Shown here piece after piece: positions 1 through 5,945 of a stretch of 8,589 nt of DNA (position 1 is its first letter; every line of letters starts with the position of its first letter). The stretch spans positions 1 to 8,589 of the forward strand of contig DAOWGJ010000170.1 of assembly GCA_030637505.1 (NCBI GenBank). The letters run 5' to 3'. A model generated the notes under the pieces. That model saw nothing but the letters and a program-made list of their open reading frames with translations. It did not search any database and was not told the origin of the DNA. A program made the translations under genes and the position numbers. Origin of the DNA: Holophagae bacterium (GTDB taxonomy: Bacteria; Acidobacteriota; Thermoanaerobaculia; Thermoanaerobaculales; Sulfomarinibacteraceae).

Positions 1-119
1 CCATCTCCTGACGGCCCTCCACACCGCTGGCTTCGTTGCTCCTCCTTGAAGTAGCCCAGCTACGACTGCGTTGTCGCGCCTCGTCAGCGGCGCGGATGAC
101 TCGCCAGCCAATGGAACGA

Positions 120-157
120 ACTTCAGGCGCACTACACTAGTGTACTGCGTCTGAAGT
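120..157. repeat. 38-nt near-perfect palindrome
   Basis: Bases 120-138 pair with 139-157: 17 Watson-Crick pairs, one G-T (127/150) and one C-C mismatch (132/145). The core TACACTAGTGTA (133-144) is a perfect 12-bp palindrome and contains CTAG, a tetramer that is rare in many bacterial genomes. The outer arms are ACTTCAG and CTGAAGT. There is no loop, so it could be a cruciform, a large dimeric operator or the core of a dispersed repeat. There is no U-run after it to suggest a terminator. Confidence 0.75.
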
Positions 158-213
158 CTCTACCACCTCTTGGTCCCCGCCCTGGCTGTTGTGAACCTGG
201 GCTCCGCCGTGTT

Positions 214-248
214 TTTCTAGTTTCTAGTTTCTAGTTTCGAGTTTCTAC
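214..248. repeat. Tandem heptamer tract, TTTCTAG x5
   Basis: Five head-to-tail 7-bp units occupy 214-248: three exact TTTCTAG copies, then TTTCGAG and TTTCTAC. The tract is AT-richer than its surroundings and ends 26 bp before the start codon at 275, so it lies in the leader or promoter of the outer-membrane gene. Perfect short tandem copies can gain or lose units by slippage. A 7-bp change would shift promoter spacing but not a coding frame. Whether copy number varies cannot be seen from one sequence. Confidence 0.85.
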
Positions 249-249
249 T

Positions 250-268
250 CGATGATCAGCTATCATCG
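250..268 (+). promoter_or_regulatory. Dyad just upstream of the efflux gene start
   Basis: CGATGAT (250-256) and ATCATCG (262-268) form a 7-bp inverted repeat around a CAGCT spacer, ending 6 bp before the ATG at 275. No purine-rich Shine-Dalgarno sequence lies between the dyad and the start. It could be a repressor operator or an RNA hairpin affecting initiation; the sequence does not decide between these. Confidence 0.4.
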
Positions 269-274
269 TCAATT

Positions 275-1753
275 ATGAGCAGAAAGAACGGCACATTAGC
301 ACCAGCCATTTTGATTGCGGCGGGCCTGGCGATGGCTACCTCAACCGGATGCATGACGGTCGGTCCGGACTACGTCCAACCGGAACTCAATACGCCTGAT
401 TCCTGGCACACCGCGGCGACCACCGGGATCGGCGACGGAACCGCCACCCTCCAGACCTGGTGGTTGGAGTTTGACGACCCCGTCCTCTCCGACCTGATCC
501 ATCGCTCCACCGCGGGCAATCTGGGCCTGCGGGAGGCTCTCTGGAGGGTCGAGGAGGCTCGGGCCCTTCGCGGAGTTGCCGGCAGCGCCCAGTCCCCCCA
601 GGTCACCCTGGACGGCCAGTCGTCGCGGTCTCAGCCCAGCGACAACGGTCCCGCGGCGGACTTTGCGCCGCCTGGGGGCTTCGAGGCCCAGAATCTCCAC
701 GACTACGGCGTCGGCGCCTCCTGGGAAATCGACCTCTTCGGACGGATCCGCCGACAGGTCGAGGCGGCCGACGCAACGGCTCAAGGCTCGGTGGAAGCCT
801 ATCGTGACGTCTTGGTCTCCCTCTATGCCGAGGTGGCCCTGGCCTATGTCAGCGTGCGCAGCTCGCAGGAACGCATCGGGTTGGCAAAGGCCAATGTCCA
901 GGGTCAGGAAGAGACGCAGCAGCTGACCGGGGATCGATTTGCGGTGGGCCTCGTCTCCGCTCTCGACGTCGCACAAGCCGACTCCAATGTCGCCAACACA
1001 CGATCGCTGATCCCGGTCCTCGAGACGAGGCTCAACCAATCGTTGAACCGCCTGGCGGTGCTGCTGGGAGAATCGCCCGGGGCTCTGCACGACGAACTTG
1101 CCGCGCCGGCGCCGATCCCTCATGAGCCTCCCGCCGTGATTGTCAGCCTTCCGGCAGAACTGCTGCGACAACGTCCGGACGTACGACTGGCCGAGCGAAC
1201 CCTCGCGGCACAGACGGCACGCGTCGGCGTCGCAACGGCCGACCTCTACCCCAGCTTCAGTCTGGGGGGCTTTCTCGGTCTGCAATCCACCAGTGGCGGT
1301 GACTTCTTCGACAGCGGCAGCCTGACATGGAACGTTGGCCTGCCTATCCGCTGGAATATCTTCTCCGGCGGGCGCATACGCAGCCAGATCCGCGCGGAAG
1401 AAGCCCGAACCGAGCAGGCGCTTGCCGCCTACGAACAGACCGTGCTCTCGGCACTCGAAGAGTCCGAGAATGCGATGGTGGCCTATGCCAACGAGGTCAG
1501 GCGGCGCCGTCATCTCACTGATTCGGTCGAAGCCACCCAGCACTCGCTGGAGCTGGTCCTGACCCAATATCGTTCCGGGCTGACCAACTTCCAGAATGTT
1601 TTGGATACGCAACGAAGCCTGCTGACACGGCAGGACGAACTGGCCGCCTCCGAAGGTGACGCTGTTTCAAACCTGATCCGTCTCTACCGCGCGCTGGGAG
1701 GCGGCTGGGATCCTGAGGCGCCGATCGAGGTTCCAGCCACCGATCAGAGTTGA
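275..1753 (+). CDS. Efflux transporter outer-membrane lipoprotein (NodT/OprM/TolC family)
   Basis: Outer-membrane factor forming the exit duct of a tripartite RND or MFS pump, acting with a periplasmic adaptor and an inner-membrane pump. The N-terminus is a lipoprotein signal: a basic start, a hydrophobic stretch from about residue 8 to 21, then STGC with the lipid-bearing cysteine at 26. Serine at -3 is weaker than the usual Leu/Val/Ile. There is no Asp at +2, in keeping with outer-membrane sorting. The mature start carries VGPDY (29-33), typical of this family. Two OEP repeats follow: the first with WEIDLFGR (150-157), the second with ELLRQRPDVR near 294-303 and WNIFSGG near 360. The length of 492 aa is normal. 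The ATG at 275 is the only start that keeps the whole signal peptide; no clear ribosome site precedes it. No adaptor or pump gene lies in this window. A second outer-membrane gene begins 12 bp downstream. Confidence 0.95.
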   Translation: MSRKNGTLAPAILIAAGLAMATSTGCMTVGPDYVQPELNTPDSWHTAATTGIGDGTATLQTWWLEFDDPVLSDLIHRSTAGNLGLREALWRVEEARALRGVAGSAQSPQVTLDGQSSRSQPSDNGPAADFAPPGGFEAQNLHDYGVGASWEIDLFGRIRRQVEAADATAQGSVEAYRDVLVSLYAEVALAYVSVRSSQERIGLAKANVQGQEETQQLTGDRFAVGLVSALDVAQADSNVANTRSLIPVLETRLNQSLNRLAVLLGESPGALHDELAAPAPIPHEPPAVIVSLPAELLRQRPDVRLAERTLAAQTARVGVATADLYPSFSLGGFLGLQSTSGGDFFDSGSLTWNVGLPIRWNIFSGGRIRSQIRAEEARTEQALAAYEQTVLSALEESENAMVAYANEVRRRRHLTDSVEATQHSLELVLTQYRSGLTNFQNVLDTQRSLLTRQDELAASEGDAVSNLIRLYRALGGGWDPEAPIEVPATDQS

Positions 1754-1765
1754 AAACCACGTCGA

Positions 1766-2674
1766 ATGAAGATTTTCGGCGCTGTCCGCCTTGTCGTCAC
1801 GGTGGTCTTGATGACCATGGCCGCATCCGCCGGATCGGCACAAGAACTTGAACCTCGCGCCTACAGAACCATGCCCACAGGGATCAACGCTGCGGCATTC
1901 GTCTATGTCTTTTCTTCCGGCAACGTCGTCACCGAACCGTCGACGCCGATCGAAGACCTGGAGGCCGACGCCCATACCATCGTCCTGGCCTACGTGCGAT
2001 CCTTCGGTCTGTTCGGGCGGTCGGCCAATTTGATGCTGTCGATGCCCTACGTCTACATGAGCGCGTCGGCAACACTCGGCGGCTCCTTTGTCGAAGGAGA
2101 TCGTGCCGGTTGGGCGACACCACGAGCACGGTTGGCCGTCAATCTTCTCGGCGGGCCAGCATTGAAGCCCAAGGAATTTGCCAAGTACAAACAGGGCCGC
2201 AACCTCGGTCTCAGTCTGACCGTGGCCCCGCCCGGTGGCCAATACACCTCGGACCATTTGATCAATTTCGGCACCAACCGATGGGCCGTCAAGCCGGAAA
2301 TCGGCTATTCGAGCATCAAAGGAAAATGGATCTTCGAAGGGGCCGTCGGAGTCTGGGTCTTTACGACCAACACCGACGCACCCGGAGGCGTCACCCGGCA
2401 GCAGGACCCGATCGGGAGCTTTCAAGCCCACATCAGCTACAACTTCAAGCCCGCCCTGTGGTTGGCCCTGAACGCCAACTACTTCACCGGGGGAGAATCG
2501 ACCATCGACGGGGTGCACAAAGATGATCTCCAAAAAAACTCCAGGGTTGGGCTGACCCTCTCTCTCCCAGCGGGGAGGGGGAAGACCGTCAAACTGGCGG
2601 TACACACAGGCGCCGTCACCTCAATCGGCGCCGACTTCGACATCGCCTCCATCGCGTATCAGGTTATTTGGTAG
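1766..2674 (+). CDS. Predicted outer-membrane beta-barrel, MetA-pathway (phenol degradation)-like transporter family
   Basis: The protein is 302 aa. It starts with a Sec signal peptide (hydrophobic core about 8-22, likely cut after ASAGSA at residue 25), then EPRAYRTMPTG, which resembles the start of the mature region in the MetA-like outer-membrane family (Pfam Phenol_MetA_deg). The rest alternates short polar turns with amphipathic strands, and the last residues, SIAYQVIW, end in an aromatic with alternating hydrophobics, like a BAM insertion signal. This fits a beta-barrel porin or transporter. The substrate is unknown, and the family name does not show a role in phenol degradation. It lies 12 bp after the efflux lipoprotein on the same strand, so the two are probably co-transcribed. 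The start at 1766 has only a weak upstream purine stretch. Family assignment is from memory of the sequence pattern; the envelope location is better supported than the transport role. Confidence 0.75.
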   Translation: MKIFGAVRLVVTVVLMTMAASAGSAQELEPRAYRTMPTGINAAAFVYVFSSGNVVTEPSTPIEDLEADAHTIVLAYVRSFGLFGRSANLMLSMPYVYMSASATLGGSFVEGDRAGWATPRARLAVNLLGGPALKPKEFAKYKQGRNLGLSLTVAPPGGQYTSDHLINFGTNRWAVKPEIGYSSIKGKWIFEGAVGVWVFTTNTDAPGGVTRQQDPIGSFQAHISYNFKPALWLALNANYFTGGESTIDGVHKDDLQKNSRVGLTLSLPAGRGKTVKLAVHTGAVTSIGADFDIASIAYQVIW

Positions 2675-2684
2675 GAACCGACGC

Positions 2685-2804
2685 CAGGCCGAAGGCCTGC
2701 CGAGCCGATAGGCTCGGGCCCGCGAAGCGGGTAGCGTGGGCAAGGGACATCGCGTACCGCACGAAGGGCGGTCACGGCGGAGCCGTGGAGGTCGCGAAGC
2801 GACC
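2685..2804. repeat. Array of six mini-hairpins in two 72-bp units (mostly C-GNA-G loops)
   Basis: Six short inverted repeats sit almost edge to edge. 2685-2699: 6-bp stem, loop GAA. 2700-2717: 7-bp stem, loop GATA. 2719-2731: 5-bp stem, loop GAA. 2756-2772: ACCGC/GCGGT plus an inner C-G pair, loop GAA, one A-G mismatch. 2773-2787: 6-bp stem, loop GGA. 2790-2804: 6-bp stem, loop GAA. They form two units of three hairpins with a period of 72: GCGAAGC recurs at 2722 and 2794, AGCGTGGGC at 2733 and 2805, GGGAC at 2744 and 2816. Stem sequences differ between units but pairing is kept. C-GNA-G loops are known to give very stable small DNA hairpins. The block lies between convergent genes, so it may also hinder read-through, though no U-tract follows. 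It is probably a dispersed repeat. Confidence 0.8.
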
Positions 2805-2855
2805 AGCGTGGGCTGGGGACCCGGAGCGACAAGATCTGTTGAGGATCACGGTGTC

Positions 2856-2952
2856 GTAGGGGCCGTCCCCCGTGACGGCCCGTGTTGGGGGTCAAAGTAG
2901 CCCTGGCCTGTTGCAAGCCGCCTGAAACGGGCAGGTACAGGAAAGCCCCTAC
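2856..2952. repeat. 97-bp element with GTAGGGGC/GCCCCTAC ends
   Basis: GTAGGGGC at 2856-2863 is matched by its exact inverse GCCCCTAC at 2945-2952; similarity extends inward as GTAGGGGCNNTCC on both ends. Inside the left end is a perfect 8-bp hairpin, GGGCCGTC/GACGGCCC (2860-2867/2874-2881, loop CCCCGT). No reading frame fits inside, and no flanking target duplication is visible. This has the form of a small non-autonomous palindromic repeat (MITE or REP-like). It begins 51 bp after the mini-hairpin array and ends 23 bp before the stop codon of the GFA gene, filling the gap between convergent genes. Confidence 0.6.
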
Positions 2953-2975
2953 AGTTTGATCCCGTCTCCGCCGGG

Positions 2976-3410
2976 TCACTGGTCCAACGCTTCCACCCCC
3001 GTGGGGCCGCCCAGTTTTCTGAGATCGTCAGCCACTGTGACCCACGGAACTTGCCGGTCCCAGTACACGTGCGCCGATGGCTTTTTGGAAATCTCACAGT
3101 GCATGAACGGCAATGCGATGTGCATCTCATCGGCCCACCGTGTGGACCTGAAGAACATCGTACTGCCGCAGGCGCCGCAGAACCCTCTCTGGGCCTCCTT
3201 GCTGCTTGCATACCACCGGAGATCATCCTCACCTCCCTTGAGATGAAAATGCTCCCTTGAGACACCGAACCACGTAACGAATGGCGCGCCATGGGCCCGG
3301 CGACAGAGGTCGCAGTGACAGTGCCCGCACCACTTGACGGGTTCCTCGACCTCAAACGTCAATCGACCGCACAGGCACGAACCGGAAACAGTATCAATGT
3401 GCTCCGTCAT
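2976..3410 (-). CDS. GFA/CENP-V-domain zinc protein
   Basis: A 144-aa protein of the Gfa-like family, named after a glutathione-dependent formaldehyde-activating enzyme; most members have no proven reaction. The family's zinc cysteines are all present: C12-x-C14 with C78-x-x-C81 (structural zinc site), and C31-H-C33-x-x-C36 (second site), preceded by C28. Length is typical. Two adjacent ATGs occur at 3413 and 3410 after GGAGG (3415-3419). The second leaves a 4-nt gap to GGAGG and the first only 1 nt, so 3410 is chosen. Further upstream in-frame ATGs (3437, 3458) would add a poorly family-like Cys/Phe-rich extension. It lies 125 bp downstream of aroB on the same strand and could be co-transcribed. 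The TGA stop is at 2976-2978. Cytoplasmic; substrate unknown. Confidence 0.92.
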   Translation of the reverse strand: MTEHIDTVSGSCLCGRLTFEVEEPVKWCGHCHCDLCRRAHGAPFVTWFGVSREHFHLKGGEDDLRWYASSKEAQRGFCGACGSTMFFRSTRWADEMHIALPFMHCEISKKPSAHVYWDRQVPWVTVADDLRKLGGPTGVEALDQ

Positions 3411-3482
3411 CATTCCTCCACAATGAAATCCTCTCATGAACCCGCAAAGAACGAACAACTCGACGAGGTTTGCCTTTATTGG

Positions 3483-3506
3483 CGGGGCACCACTGGTGCG
3501 GGCCCG
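3483..3506 (-). terminator. Possible weak hairpin after aroB
   Basis: About 30 nt past the aroB stop, read on the minus strand, GCAC/GTGC closes a CAGTG loop and CGGG/CCCG can extend the stem with a 3-nt bulge. The following sequence, CCAATAAAGG, has no U-run, so intrinsic termination is doubtful. It could instead be an incidental palindrome between aroB and the GFA gene. Confidence 0.25.
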
Positions 3507-3535
3507 GAGGTCCAGGCGTTGGGGCTTGGCTCCGC

Positions 3536-4606
3536 TTACACGGCCGGTGTTGAACCGAGGGTTTCCAGGACGTTCTGAACCTCGTCGAGCGACACCCGTT
3601 GATCCAGCACGACGCCGCCATCACTCGGCAGGACCCAGCCAACCCCAAGGTCGTCGCTCTTCTTGTCCCTGGACAGATGGTGGAGGATCCTGTCCGCCGC
3701 CATGCCGACAATCGGCGGGAGCGGTCCCAAGCGATCAATGGCGGCCTCCAGTTGGCGTCGCCATGGGTTGGCCAGGAGGCCTCTTTCGGCCGCGATGGCT
3801 GCGACGGCTCTCATTCCCCATGCGATCGCCTCGCCGTGCAGAAAGCGTTTGTACCCGGTCGCGGCTTCCAGGGCGTGGCCCAGGGTGTGACCCAGGTTGA
3901 GGGCTTTTCGCACGCCGACCTCGCGTTCGTCCTCCTCGACGATTCGAGCCTTGACCTGGATCGTGCGCATTACCAGCTCCTCCCAGAGAGGGTCGGAGAT
4001 GGGTCTCGAGGGATCGATCAGGTCCAGCAGGTCCCGATCGCCGATCCATGCACTCTTGATCACCTCGGCCAGGCCGGCGCGCAGTTCCCGCTCGGGCAGG
4101 GTCTCAAGGGTGTCGATATCGGCCACGACCAGGGAGGGCTGCCAGAAGGTGCCCAACAGGTTCTTACCCTCGGCCAGGTTGACCCCGGTCTTGCCGCCGA
4201 CCGACGCATCGACCATCGCCAACAGGGTCGTTGGGGCGGCGATCCATTTCACTCCCCGCATATAGATCGATGCGGCGAATCCGGCGCAATCGGTGACGAC
4301 GCCTCCGCCGATCGCCAGGATGGTGTCCGACCGATGGAGCCCCATCTCCAACCACTGGGCGCAGAGGCCCTCGACCTGAGTCCAGACCTTGTGTTCTTCG
4401 CCGTCGGGCAGTTCGGTACACCGTTCGAGGTCCAGGGTCTTGCCGACATCTCGGCCCCACAGTGGTCCGACGGTTGTGTTGCTGATGACCGCCCGTGGTC
4501 GGGGCAAGGCGCTGTCGTTGATCAGCCGGGGCATGTCGGCAAACAATTGGCGGCCGACCAGGATTTGTGAGATGCCGCCGGCCGTTCGAATCGTGAGTTC
4601 CTGCAT
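3536..4606 (-). CDS. aroB: 3-dehydroquinate synthase
   Basis: Converts DAHP to 3-dehydroquinate with release of phosphate, the second step of the shikimate pathway, in the cytoplasm, using NAD and a divalent metal. The protein is 356 aa, full length for the family. Visible signatures in order: PDGEEHK (67-73), glycine-rich GGGVVTD (100-106) for NAD, PTTLLAMVDASVGGKTGVN (125-143) around the active site, the AEVIK segment with E181 and K184, NLGHTLGHA (237-245), and HGEAIAWGM (257-265). E181, H240 and H257 match the three metal ligands known in the family, with the correct 17-residue H-H spacing. The ATG at 4606 has AGGA (4614-4617) 7 nt upstream. The gene is divergent from the acyltransferase across 76 bp; the GFA gene follows on the same strand. 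No truncation or missing catalytic residue is seen. Confidence 0.98.
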   Translation of the reverse strand: MQELTIRTAGGISQILVGRQLFADMPRLINDSALPRPRAVISNTTVGPLWGRDVGKTLDLERCTELPDGEEHKVWTQVEGLCAQWLEMGLHRSDTILAIGGGVVTDCAGFAASIYMRGVKWIAAPTTLLAMVDASVGGKTGVNLAEGKNLLGTFWQPSLVVADIDTLETLPERELRAGLAEVIKSAWIGDRDLLDLIDPSRPISDPLWEELVMRTIQVKARIVEEDEREVGVRKALNLGHTLGHALEAATGYKRFLHGEAIAWGMRAVAAIAAERGLLANPWRRQLEAAIDRLGPLPPIVGMAADRILHHLSRDKKSDDLGVGWVLPSDGGVVLDQRVSLDEVQNVLETLGSTPAV

Positions 4607-4682
4607 ATCATGATCCTAACTCGGCGGAGCCGGAACCAACAATGGGCTGAAGCAAGATCCTGTTCCCTGGTAGGCTGAGCTG
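4607..4682. promoter_or_regulatory. Divergent promoter region between aroB and the acyltransferase gene
   Basis: These 76 bases must carry the 5' signals of both genes unless the transcripts overlap. An ATCATGAT palindrome (4607-4614) lies against the aroB start and overlaps the last base of its AGGA ribosome site (4614-4617). For the + gene the nearest purine run is GGTAGG at about 4669-4674, 8 nt from the ATG. No convincing -35/-10 pair could be picked by eye on either strand. Confidence 0.45.
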
Positions 4683-5672
4683 ATGGCAACTCGAAAGATC
4701 TCGATATCGTCGCCGCTGATCGGCGCCTTGGCTCGCGTGGTCGCTTGGGTGTCGGCGCGGTTGCCCTTGCGTCTCAGTCAGGCGCTGGGAGGCGGGTTCG
4801 GGAGAATCGCCGGCGCCGGACCGACCCGACTGCGCGCGGTCACCGAACTCAACGTCGCCTTGTGTCTGCCGGAGTTGCCGCCGGCCGAGCGAAGGCGATT
4901 TGTTCGGCGCAGTTTGGTCGAAACAGGCGCGACGGCATCCGAGATGGGAGCCCTTTGGGGCCGTTCTCCCCAGGACCTGATGCGGCTGGTGGCCTCGGTT
5001 TCGGGAGGGGAGCTGCTGGACTCCGCGGTCGAGGCAGGGCACGGCGTCATTTTGCTGCTGCCTCACCTGGGAAACTGGGAACTCTTCAATCCGATCCTGA
5101 CGCAACGCGGTTCGTTCTTTGCGCTCTACCGTTCGGCGCGAATTGACCAGGTCGATCGCTTGATTCGAAAATCCAGGGAACGAACCGGATGCCGGATGGC
5201 GCCGGCGACCAGCGGTGGTGTGCGGCTGCTGCTCCGTGCTCTTCGTGATGGCGAAGTGGTGGTCATTCTGCCGGATCAGGAGCCGGTGAAAACGGCGGGT
5301 GACTTCGGTGAGTTCTTCGGCGTACCGGCTCTGACCATGACCCTGGTCCGCGGTCTGCTGCGGCGAACGGAAGCGGCCGTCCTGTTCGGGGTGGCATTGC
5401 GGGATTCCTCAGGGCGGTTTGAGGTGAACTATCTGGCGGCGCCTGAGGGTCTGGATGATGCAGATGTCCAGGTGGCACTGACACGGTTGAATCACGGCGT
5501 CGAGCGCTGCGTCCGGCTCTGCCCGGAGCAATACCAGTGGAGCTACAAGAGATTCAAAACGCGGCCGGAGGGTGAGCTGACGCCTTACCGCCAGCGGTCC
5601 TTCGAGCCGCAGAACATCCAGTACGTGGATCCGGTTATTCGAGCGCGGCTGGGTCACCGACTCAGCCGCTGA
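4683..5672 (+). CDS. LpxL/HtrB-family lipid A (lysophospholipid) acyltransferase
   Basis: Inner-membrane enzyme of the Lip_A_acyltrans family, which transfers a secondary acyl chain from acyl-ACP to a lipid A precursor or related glycolipid on the cytoplasmic face. The protein is 329 aa, close to the usual 300-320. A moderately hydrophobic N-terminal segment (about 11-38) could anchor it. The catalytic HX4(D/E) motif is HLGNWE, with H128 and E133. Later family signatures are LPDQEP (196-201), FFG (211-213) and, near the C-terminus, QYQWSYKRFK (283-292), typical of LpxL-like proteins. The ATG at 4683 is preceded by a weak GGTAGG. A short GAGGG/CCCTC hairpin at 5679-5690 follows the stop but lacks a U-run. 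The 186-nt fold-back element begins 87 bp after the stop, so it could lie in this gene's 3' untranslated region. Acyl length and acceptor cannot be read from the sequence. Confidence 0.93.
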   Translation: MATRKISISSPLIGALARVVAWVSARLPLRLSQALGGGFGRIAGAGPTRLRAVTELNVALCLPELPPAERRRFVRRSLVETGATASEMGALWGRSPQDLMRLVASVSGGELLDSAVEAGHGVILLLPHLGNWELFNPILTQRGSFFALYRSARIDQVDRLIRKSRERTGCRMAPATSGGVRLLLRALRDGEVVVILPDQEPVKTAGDFGEFFGVPALTMTLVRGLLRRTEAAVLFGVALRDSSGRFEVNYLAAPEGLDDADVQVALTRLNHGVERCVRLCPEQYQWSYKRFKTRPEGELTPYRQRSFEPQNIQYVDPVIRARLGHRLSR

Positions 5673-5759
5673 TGCTGAGAGGGTTCCCTCGAGATGTCCG
5701 TCTGTGGAATGAACAGGTATTTCAAGAAAATGAACAGACCGCCAGAGGAACGAACGGGG

Positions 5760-5945
5760 TTAGCCCGGCCTTCTCACCGGTTTTCGTCGCGAGACGCCCG
5801 AGACGGCGTGCCATGCTGGGTTTTTCGTGACTTGACCGACGTAGGCGTACTTGACAGTCCGTTGAGGAGGGCGAGTTGCGAAAGGCACGGCAGGGTACGG
5901 TGTATCGGGTGTCGTAGTAGATCACTGGTGAGAAGGTCGGGTTAG
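5760..5945 (+). repeat. 186-nt fold-back element, probably a structured RNA or MITE-like repeat
   Basis: The outermost 22 nt pair fully (5760-5781 with 5924-5945): 18 Watson-Crick and 4 G-U. After a ~10-nt internal loop, 5791-5844 pairs with 5862-5915 in register without gaps: 33 Watson-Crick, 12 G-U and 9 mismatches. A small ACT/AGT hairpin around TGAC (5849-5858) sits at the tip. All 16 transition-type departures are G-U on the + strand; none is A-C. The nine mismatches are eight G-A and one G-G. On the minus strand the fold would be much poorer, so a + strand product is favoured. No target duplication is seen at the ends. The right end contains the TAA stop of the radical SAM gene. The terminal sequence TTAGCCCGG looks like the end of a mobile element, but no IS family is assigned. 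Confidence 0.7.

Larger units (their letters stand above)
1..274. other. Non-coding leader upstream of the outer-membrane gene pair
   Basis: No convincing reading frame is seen here. The first ~160 bases hold nested inverted repeats: GCTGGC at 26-31 can pair with GCCAGC at 103-108, enclosing hairpins at 51-63 (GTAGC/GCTAC, loop CCA) and 75-94 (CGCGCC/GGCGCG, 8-nt loop). The long palindrome at 120-157 follows. This branched arrangement looks like a dispersed intergenic repeat or a structured RNA rather than a promoter alone, but only one copy is visible. From 160 to 213 nothing stands out. The heptamer tract and start-proximal dyad are listed separately. No strong -35/-10 pair is visible; TATCAT at 261-266 is a weak -10 candidate. 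Confidence 0.5.

Noticed and set aside
341..1612. 423-codon minus frame opposite the efflux gene
   Set aside because: Antisense shadow of a clear family member; the peptide has no recognisable domain and GC-rich codon use keeps opposite frames open.
2685..2820. CRISPR array
   Set aside because: The repeated parts are short, the stems vary between units, spacing is not repeat/spacer-like and there are no cas genes.
2668..2859. 63-codon + strand frame across the mini-hairpin array, with repeated AKRxAWAxD
   Set aside because: The peptide repeat follows directly from the 72-bp DNA period (24 codons); the frame starts inside the end of the preceding gene without a ribosome site, and hairpin pairing explains the sequence better than coding.
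3599..4570. 323-codon + frame opposite aroB
   Set aside because: Shadow of aroB, whose catalytic residues are all present on the other strand.
5679..5690. Rho-independent terminator after the acyltransferase gene
   Set aside because: The GAGGG/CCCTC stem has a 2-nt loop at full length and is followed by GAGATG, not a U-run.
5694..5945. 83-codon + strand frame, and a 67-codon minus frame at 5722-5925, over the fold-back
   Set aside because: Both run through the inverted repeat, are rich in Arg/Ser/Cys as expected from out-of-frame GC-rich DNA, and resemble no family I know.
5760..5945. Integron attC site
   Set aside because: attC sites start with RYYYAAC and end with GTTRRRY. Here both ends carry TTAG on the + strand (left TTAGCCC, right GGGTTAG), and no integrase or cassette is nearby.
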